Assembly (NCBI GenBank): GCA_963681505.1
Contig: OY811987.1
Span: 4,322,978 to 4,386,977, forward strand
Source: Eunapius fragilis
Taxonomy: Eukaryota; Porifera; Demospongiae; Spongillida; Spongillidae
DNA length: 64,000 bases
Direction of reading: 5' to 3'
Shown piece by piece: positions 57,310-64,000 of this stretch. The notes under the pieces were generated by a model, which worked only from the letters and a program-made list of their open reading frames with translations, was not told the DNA's origin and did no database searches. The position numbers and the translations under genes were made by a program. Position 1 is the stretch's first letter. Each line of letters starts with the position of its first letter.

Positions 57310-57870
57310 TAACTCTGCGTGCATTTTAAATTGTATACATGTGATTTATTAATTTATGTAACTCCTAGTATGTCAATTTCGTGACCGGGGAGGAGCGATT
57401 TCGAACACTATAACGTTTACAAAGTCGTGAACAATCAAGGAATACTATATGGTAAACGGAAATATTCAAGATTATGCATGACGTAAGCATATCAGAACAC
57501 TCTTTTATACTCCTGTTATACGATAGTTATCCATGCTTATTTTCCACCTGTACTGTTATCCAACGGTATAGCGTATATCGGTCTCCTTCCACCCTGTTAT
57601 CACCTGTGCATACATATTGTTTACAAGAGCGTAAAACACGTGAAAACTAAACGAATACACTCGTTTTACGCAGTCGGATAACAACCCTATTAGCACAGTG
57701 GATACCGTCGTCCGAGATCCATAAAGGCAAGGCCCGACGCATGCAGCATTATATTTAGTATCGTTCCCAGACCTGCATTATCAGGATACAACCACATCTC
57801 GCGATCGCATGCAAACACGCACACGCATATGGAATATTATTCGTGCCAAAATTATCGCATCGTCCTTTAT
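57310..57870. other. No gene recognised
   Basis: Contains GTTATAC/GTATAAC words similar to those at 45540-45640, perhaps a diverged dispersed repeat. No exon. Confidence 0.4.
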
Positions 57871-57876
57871 GGCACA

Positions 57877-58183
57877 GCGCGCACGATCAGAAATTCCATG
57901 CTGTACGACGAGCAATGATGCAGCGCACAGCTCTGTGCTCGTATTAATGGATATGCGGTATGATCAGTAATTCGTGCACAGCGCTGTACTAGTATAAATA
58001 GATATGCGGTAGGATCAGTAATTCGCGCACAGCGCTATGCTCGTATAAATGGATTTGCGGTATGATCACGCGCAGCACGACGAGCAATGATGCAGCGCAC
58101 AGCGCTGTGCTCATCGAAGTCTTACCGCATACCATTTATATGAATACGACCACTGTTCATCATGCTGCGCGGAATTTCTGATC
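57877..58183. repeat. Repeat block: 51-bp tandem units inside inverted flanks
   Basis: GCACAG-(C)GCTGTGCTCGTAT units occur at 57925, 57976 and 58027 (51-bp spacing), and a further one at 58097. Each ends ATATGCGGTA(T)GATCA. GATCAGAAATTCC (about 57887) has an inverted partner GGAATTTCTGATC (about 58171-58183). GACGAGCAATGATGCAGCGC occurs directly at about 57907 and 58080. Confidence 0.75.
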
Positions 58184-58189
58184 TTCCAT

Positions 58190-58885
58190 ATCAATATATA
58201 CGTATACTTTTCAAATGGTGCTCGGTCAGACATTGCAGTGGATGGTTTTTGGGGTGGTGATTTGAGCGGACAATTTTTGGTGATAGAGTTTTCAATCCCT
58301 ATGCCCCTTCTAATCACACTCCCACGTTGTCCAGTTGCCATCTAAAAAATGAAACATTAAAACGAGGGAATAAGAGCTTTGAATCCTAGAGGTTGAGCGG
58401 GCATCATTCACTCCAATTGTCCTCTTTTCAACTGGAGGCATGGATAACATTGCCACTACCACCTATAAACGTTTGGCGTCACTACTAAGCTGACAAATGG
58501 ATCGCATCATACAGTCAGACCATGGAGTGGCTTCGCTGTCGTCTATTTTTCTATGTTACGGTCATCGCATATCCAGAAATGCCCCATACATTGGAGGTCA
58601 TACTCAAAAAAATTCCAAATTGAATTCTTTAACTTTTTAACATATAGCGGATTTTATTTAAATTTCCACTATAAAAATATCAGTTTCAGATTGCAATGCA
58701 TTATGAAGTTAAAATCAAGATATGTTCTCTAATTACTACATAGTTGACGTAATTTTGGGGGGATCGATTAACAAACTATTAAACGAATTAAACAATGTTT
58801 ATGGGCAATTATAAAACTCTCGCAATAATAAAAATAACCTCAATCAGACTGGGGAGGTGTGTCTTGATGACCGGCTGACTTTCGA
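58190..58885. other. No gene recognised
   Basis: AT-rich without a supported exon. Confidence 0.4.
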
Positions 58886-58887
58886 TG

Positions 58888-59695
58888 TTAGTGTGATTGA
58901 AATATATACTAATCCTGGTAAGGCAAGCGCGAAGTAAGACATTACTTTAATATCTCAAATCGACCACGACGCGAATACCTGCACACTACGGAGGGGCCGG
59001 CATACCCAGGGTTTCAACGATGGGGGGGGGGCTTCAGGTCAGGCCAGGTACGATAAGTGTGGGGAGGGGTAAGAGTGCTGTCCACTTCAGACCCAATACG
59101 AAAGGTGGGGTCCCTTTGTTTGGTATAGCTAGGGCCTACTCTAATTAAATACGTTTTTACCCCGTTACAATTTTGGCCGAGGGGCGTGAAAGCGCCCGGA
59201 GCACCTTCTCTGGATACGCCACTACACATGCAAGCTAGCTTCGGCTATATTTGCAGTAAATGTGGTTAAGAATATGGTCTGTACTTAGGTCGAGCGACAA
59301 ACGACAGGTTTACAAAATTAATGGTGCAGTGGCGTATTCAGACGGCTGATCCAGAAAGGGGGCTCCCGGTGCTCAACCTCGGCCAAAATTGTAACCGTTA
59401 ATTATTAGCGATAACGTATTTGCTAAACAAAGGGCCCCCACTTTTTGTATCGGACCTGTAGCGAACAGCACAACCGCCACACCCCACACTTTTCGTATCG
59501 GGCCTGACGTGAAGCACCCACTCGCTGAAATCCTATAGATACGCCACTGATGGTGGGCTATGCTATGTCTCCGCAAACAACTATGTGCATGCACGTAACA
59601 TTTGCTATTCGAATACAAAGTCCTTGCCTGAAATCGACTCCTCCATGGCGTAACTTCGTTTATTAACTGTATACAGTGCACCCCTCCACATCAGT
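58888..59695. repeat. Copy 2 of the 0.7-kb duplicated block
   Basis: Matches 54157-54875 from GTTAGTGTGATTGAAATA to CCACATCAG, with about 110 bp of extra sequence at about 59240-59375 and much shorter G runs (about 59022-59031). It includes CCACTTTTTGTATCGGAC and GATACGCCACTGATGGTGGG. Confidence 0.8.
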
Positions 59696-59699
59696 AATA

Positions 59700-60110
59700 G
59701 GGATAGATTTAGATATCAATCATTTTAAACTTCATTTCACTTCCAAATGCACCAACTGATACACAAAAGAGGAAAAGATTGCCATCTTCTTGAAATGCAT
59801 TTCATTTCATCCTATTTAAAAGAGATCAGTGAATCAAACAGTTGATGGTGCACCAAGGCAATGTAACATTCAAATTCGTAGCTTGGTGGATGTTATGGTG
59901 GAAGAGGTAAGACCCAAACCAACATCTATGTCACAAATAATAACCAACATCTAAGTCACAAATAATAACCAACTAACTCTGTACAATCATACAGCGGATG
60001 ATACATTACCACATCTACATACTGCTGCTAGCTGCTACCAATTTCATAGATGCATGAACTAAACAAGGCTAACCTCACCAATCCTCTGTGTACAATTTAT
60101 ATCAGAAACG
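59700..60110. other. No gene; short direct repeat
   Basis: AACCAACATCTA(T/A)GTCACAAATAAT occurs twice in tandem at about 59918-59968. No exon recognised. Confidence 0.5.
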
Positions 60111-60119
60111 CCCTGCCTT

Positions 60120-60135
60120 CGAGAGAGAGAGAGTG

Positions 60136-60168
<33 letters not shown>

Positions 60169-60194
60169 TTGTGTGTGTGTTTGTGTGTGTGTGA
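60120..60194. repeat. (GA)n(GT)n microsatellite
   Basis: A GA run followed by interrupted GT runs. Confidence 0.95.
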
Positions 60195-60642
60195 AGAGGG
60201 GAGAAGGATGAACATAGCATCAAACACACATTTATGCCATCCATCCCATACAGCAATAGGTTAAAAGAGGCTGGCAGACCTACGTTTAATTATTCATGCA
60301 GCATTCATCTAAAAAGAGAAGGTGTGTTTCACATAGATTACGGTTAACCATATATTAGTATCGAGTAAGAATTATATCTACATGTGGGCTTGCATGTAAA
60401 TCGCTCTTCACTGTCACGGAAAGTGGCATATATGTATACATGGACTGCAAAATTAGCCCCCGAAAATTTCTGTATCAGGGCATGCCTATAAAATGATGAA
60501 TAGAAACCTTAAACCTCATTAGATATGGATTGAATTAGACTGAATTTAGACACAATGACATTCAAGCCTATTGTTCTCCGCCCCGACCCCACCCCACTCC
60601 CATACTATAGTTATCACGCTGTATGCACACTTCTTTTTTTTT

Positions 60643-60730
<88 letters not shown>
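60643..60730. repeat. (CT)n(CA)n microsatellite
   Basis: A CT run then a CA run. It has the mirrored dinucleotide order of the 60120-60194 repeat: read on the minus strand it is (GT)n(GA)n. Confidence 0.95.
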
Positions 60731-60732
<2 letters not shown>

Positions 60733-60734
60733 GG

Positions 60735-62680
60735 ATGGATGTGGAAAAAACCATGCAAACCGCACAAACTGCGCCACGGACATACGGGCCTGCCAGCGTT
60801 ATGAAACCTATAGGATCCGCGGGACATAATGCCACTGGTTCTGACGAATGCATCCGGGCTTGTGAAGCACGAACATCAAACAACAGCTTACAAAGGCAGT
60901 GTTCGAAAGCACAGCATTCAAACTAACACCCTACCTGAGTGAAAGCAATTCAAAATATTAGCGGACTGGGACGAGAGACAAGCGGGTGTGGATTGATGGC
61001 ACGTGCTCTGGTTTAGTTATTATTTTGTTGTCCTCCTGAGTCACGTGACGCACGTATCCATGGTGTCGGCATATTGACGCGAAAAATTTACAAGATGACC
61101 CAATTTTAAAAAACTTATAGGAACGAAAACTAGAGATCCAGAAATTACTACACAAGCTCACTAGGTTGTTGTGAGGATAGTGTCCAATAGTCACATTATG
61201 GATATCTAGTAAAGCCTAAGAATTGCAGGATGTTGAATACAATAATTAGGTTGTAAAATTGTCATTTTCTATAGAGCTCTATGGGAAGTACTATTTTGCC
61301 TCCAGGAACTAAAACTTTCAATACAAAGGGGGTAATTTATAAATTGCTAAACAATTATGCTCCATACTAGTTATTATAGGGCATGTCACATTTTTAGCAC
61401 ACCCCTTAGTCCCTTAGAAAAATTCAAGTACTAATACTTTCCATATATATTCTTAATAAATATTCTTGAATATGTAATGAAAACAAATTAATGAATATTC
61501 AAACAAAAATCATATTTTATCTTACTCAAACTTTCTCAAGAGAATTCACACAATGAAACTTTTGTAACTTTGATGACCACTCATTTCTGGATATGCGATC
61601 CATACAATGTATCAGAGGAACACGATCCAATCGAGGACATGCGATACACCTCCCACCCTCTATCGAACTGACAGTCAGTGAATGTATGCACGTGTATGTG
61701 TCTCTATTAATAATAATACTATTTTTAAATGCTTTTCAAATATATCATCCTCTTTCGCAACGATCTTCCCCGTAGACAGATCATCTCTAAACTAACTCTA
61801 AACCCAGCCCAGCTAAACTACAGAAATCCTCGCGATTACTGGAAAGCCATAGTGATGCAAAATGTAGCTACCATCCTCAGCCTCGGTGAGAACTGAGTTC
61901 TATCTTCCGGCTATAGACCTTTGATGTTGAATCCATGACTAGACATGCGGCTTTCCCGCGGTGGATAGAGCAGCTACCATACTTCAAGTGAAATTCCATC
62001 ACAGAAAGTTACTATAAAGTACATGGCAATAAAGCACTGTACAGGTATTGTGTAGTGTAGTGCAATCAAATTAAGTTTTGAGTCTCATGCATGGAAAAAT
62101 AAAATTCAATATGCTTAGTCTATAATTATGTAATGTTAAAAAGTAATATTACTATTATGAGAGCATTGCACACAACTCAATAATACTGTTTGCATGCATT
62201 AACTCGAGCTGGTTGTACCAGTAGTGAGTTAAGAGTCAGTTCTAGCACCATAGAAAATTTGTATTCTATGCGAACTTGTAGGTTTAACTTGCTTGGAAAA
62301 CGACGAAGAGGTTCAATATGTAGGCCAATACATGATACATGCGCACAACTACCTGTATACATGTAGAGGCACCTGACATATAATCCTTTATTAAGGAGGC
62401 AATTATTTTATCTCTGGTACATGTAAAGCGGATATCTTTCATCTACTGCTACACTCTCCGCAAATGTACCCTCAATGGTAAGAAATGAAGATTCAGACAA
62501 TTTCTTCACACTCTGTACATTACAATCTGGTTTGCATGCAAACATGAAAACAATTCTCACACAATTACGCATTATAATGAAGTATTCCAGAACATTATTT
62601 ATTCAATGGCTTAGCAGTAAACATTGGAAAAGTGCAAATGAATACAGAAGATGAGTTATTCAACAAAAAAGGATGAAAAA
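60735..62680. other. No gene recognised
   Basis: AT-rich; no supported exon or structured repeat. Confidence 0.4.
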
Positions 62681-62687
62681 ATGGTAC

Positions 62688-62897
62688 CTAAGTTGCACCA
62701 AATCCATCATGCCCCAATACCCCCATTTGTAAATATTCCTTGAACGTTTCATATTCGGTGTGCTTGGTTGGGATTCGTAGCACATTGTCACATGTTGCAC
62801 ATGTTGATAAACGTGGCAGTTTTCCTGCATCAAACTCAAGTGTGGCATAGGGAGGGATGATGGTACCACCAGTAAAAAAAACCACCACATCCTGCGG
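62688..62897 (-). CDS. Terminal exon of a HECT-type E3 ubiquitin ligase
   Basis: On the minus strand, after an acceptor (AACTAG, AG at 62899-62898), the frame reads PQDVVVFFTGGTIIPPYATL and then KLPRLSTCATCDNVLRIP. It ends EYLQMGVLGHDGFGAT and a TAG at 62688-62690. This is the C-terminal half of the HECT C-lobe: F-TG----PP, the catalytic Cys in TC-N-L-(L/I)P (here TCDNVLRIP), and the terminal GFG. HECT ligases form a thioester with ubiquitin on that Cys and pass it to substrates. The phrasing FFTG..IIPP is closer to G2E3-like and unclassified invertebrate HECT proteins than to NEDD4 types (inference). I find no exon for the rest of the domain before the window ends. The gene either continues beyond 64000 on the minus strand or is a fragment. 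Confidence 0.65.
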   Translation of the reverse strand, partial: PQDVVVFFTGGTIIPPYATLEFDAGKLPRLSTCATCDNVLRIPTKHTEYETFKEYLQMGVLGHDGFGAT

Positions 62898-62899
62898 CT

Positions 62900-63335
62900 A
62901 GTTTCCCAACTGAAAACAAAACGGGCAAGTAAGATTGAAAAACAGGAACAAATGTAACATGTCTTAACCATATACATACAGAGTGTCTAAGAATGAAAGA
63001 AAATAGGAGTTTATGTTATGTGGTCATGGTCAAAAATAACCAATTGAAAGAGGAAGAAATGGTAATAACGTTTTGAAAAACAAATAAATAAACCTGCAAT
63101 TGAAATAATATAGTTAATTCATTCTAGGTTAGAGTAAATTAAAACTTTCAAAAGTTATTACTGTCAAAGTTATTATCACTTGAACAGTCAGTGGTGTAAA
63201 CTTATTCTTAAATGATTTATCAATAAACTATTGTTGACTAATGAATTTTATTCTTTAATTAAATTTTCTTTACATTAATTTTATATGACATAATTTATGA
63301 CAATAAAGAAGATAAACCTTAATTAGACACTAGGA
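62900..63335. other. No gene; AT-rich, probably intronic to the HECT gene
   Basis: Strongly AT-rich with no exon. Confidence 0.4.
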
Positions 63336-63710
63336 GTCAATAAACTGTGGAAGACCTAGCTAATATGGCCCTTACATTGGCTCACACCAGGACGATGCTG
63401 AGCCTACCGTACAGAGCCGACACAGCCGAAGACTTGGAACGAGTGGCGATACGTGCCGCAAGTCTGTCGAGACACTTAATGGCTTCGTCTCCCCAACACC
63501 CGTATGTCTCCACGGCTAAAGGGATGCAGACCCAGCCCAAACGGTTGCATTTTGCATCGTTGGAGGCATGCTTGCGGGCTTCAGCAGCCGACGCATAGAC
63601 GGTCATTCTATTCCAGTCTTCAAATTGTTTGTGATTTACCTCGTCCACAGGCCAAATCTTCTCCGTCGTCAAAGTCGTCGACTCTCGGGTGAGTATAACT
63701 CGGATAGGAA
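63335..63710 (-). pseudogene. 3' tail of a retroelement-type ORF, one premature stop
   Basis: The minus-strand frame reads VILTRESTTLTTEKIWPVD, then YASAAEARKHASNDAKCNRL, then GWVCIPLAVETYGCWGDEAI and LDRLAARIATRSKSS. The order 'A-AE-RK...K...G-...PL-VET-G-WG-EA...L--LA-R' resembles the C-terminal part of reverse-transcriptase ORFs of some sponge and invertebrate retroelements, as I remember them. The frame stops at a TGA (63382-63384) but continues in phase for about a dozen residues (ANVRAILARSSTVY) to a second stop, so the TGA is probably a CGA mutation. No RT domain remains in the window. Confidence 0.45.
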
Positions 63711-63985
63711 AGGTTTAAAAGAGCGCAAATTATACCAATCGCTTTAGAATCTCCTGGAAGGACATCTCCAGGTATCAGATATATGAATAAAGCATGAAAC
63801 GGACATACGTAACCATTACGTAATGCATAGTGATAGAAGCGTTCCCATGGCGACATTTACGTATATTTAGAATTGTGCAAACAAAAGAGGAGAGCTAAAC
63901 AACGAGACGACGAGTTAGAATTCTCCCGCGTTCCTTACAGTGATCCCAAACAAAAGTGGGCGTCTGCTCGTGACGGTAATTGAAG
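63711..63985. other. Nothing recognised
   Basis: Short frames only. Confidence 0.35.
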
Positions 63986-64000
63986 CGGGGGGGGGGGGGG
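63986..64000. repeat. Poly-G tract at the window edge
   Basis: The window ends in a run of at least 14 G, another member of the numerous poly-G tracts here. Confidence 0.8.

Noticed and set aside
62660-62977. Longer 105-codon frame overlapping the HECT exon
   Set aside because: The HECT signature is in the other frame (62688-62897); this one is its shadow.
63347-63692. Open frames on + over the retroelement tail
   Set aside because: The minus-strand frame carries the recognisable pattern; the plus-strand frames are shadows.

Overview
This is metazoan nuclear DNA, most likely from a sponge (a demosponge is my best guess). It is gene-poor and rich in introns, transposons and microsatellites, and it has one 200-N scaffold gap. 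Three things point to an animal. One is a spliced Notch ligand with MNNL, DSL and EGF modules. Another is a HECT ubiquitin-ligase terminal exon. The third is a large intronless beta-helix plus multi-pass membrane protein of a 'Pmp-like' type that I recall as abundant in sponges. I recognised no tRNA, rRNA or CRISPR array.

Layout. 1-4.7 kb: mostly featureless, with one minus-strand exon resembling a CARD/death-fold domain. 4.7-9.8 kb: a complete but decayed P-type DNA transposon of about 5.1 kb with long terminal inverted repeats, a target duplication, a multi-exon transposase pseudogene on + and a second, convergent pseudogene on -. A TTAA-flanked piggyBac-like MITE is nested inside it. 10.2-11.3 kb: a TA-flanked inverted-repeat element. 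18.2-26.5 kb: a seven-exon Delta/Serrate-like ligand gene of about 360 codons; its two large introns hold a foldback element and a MITE interrupted by an hAT element with a visible 5-bp target duplication. 27-36 kb: hairpin elements, a 153-bp minisatellite, a foldback element, a 16-bp tandem repeat and a palindromic satellite. 38.1-41.9 kb: the intronless 1253-residue beta-helix/multi-TM protein (minus strand), with a 733-bp near-perfect hairpin element just upstream. 43-64 kb: mainly repeats (poly-G/poly-C-bearing hAT-like elements with GGCGGATCCAGG-type ends, 130-170 bp tandem repeats, a duplicated 0.7-kb block). It also holds a few probable exons: a small Cys-rich exon at 53.0 kb, a multi-exon gene at 56.3-57.3 kb, a HECT C-terminus at 62.7 kb and a retroelement tail at 63.4 kb.

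The two intact protein-coding loci that can be read with confidence, the Notch ligand and the beta-helix membrane protein, both encode cell-surface proteins; nothing shows that they act together. Most of the other structure is transposon archaeology. Its informative parts are nested insertions with readable target-site duplications, premature TGA codons at conserved Arg/Gly positions, and several long hairpins that could form double-stranded RNA if transcribed.
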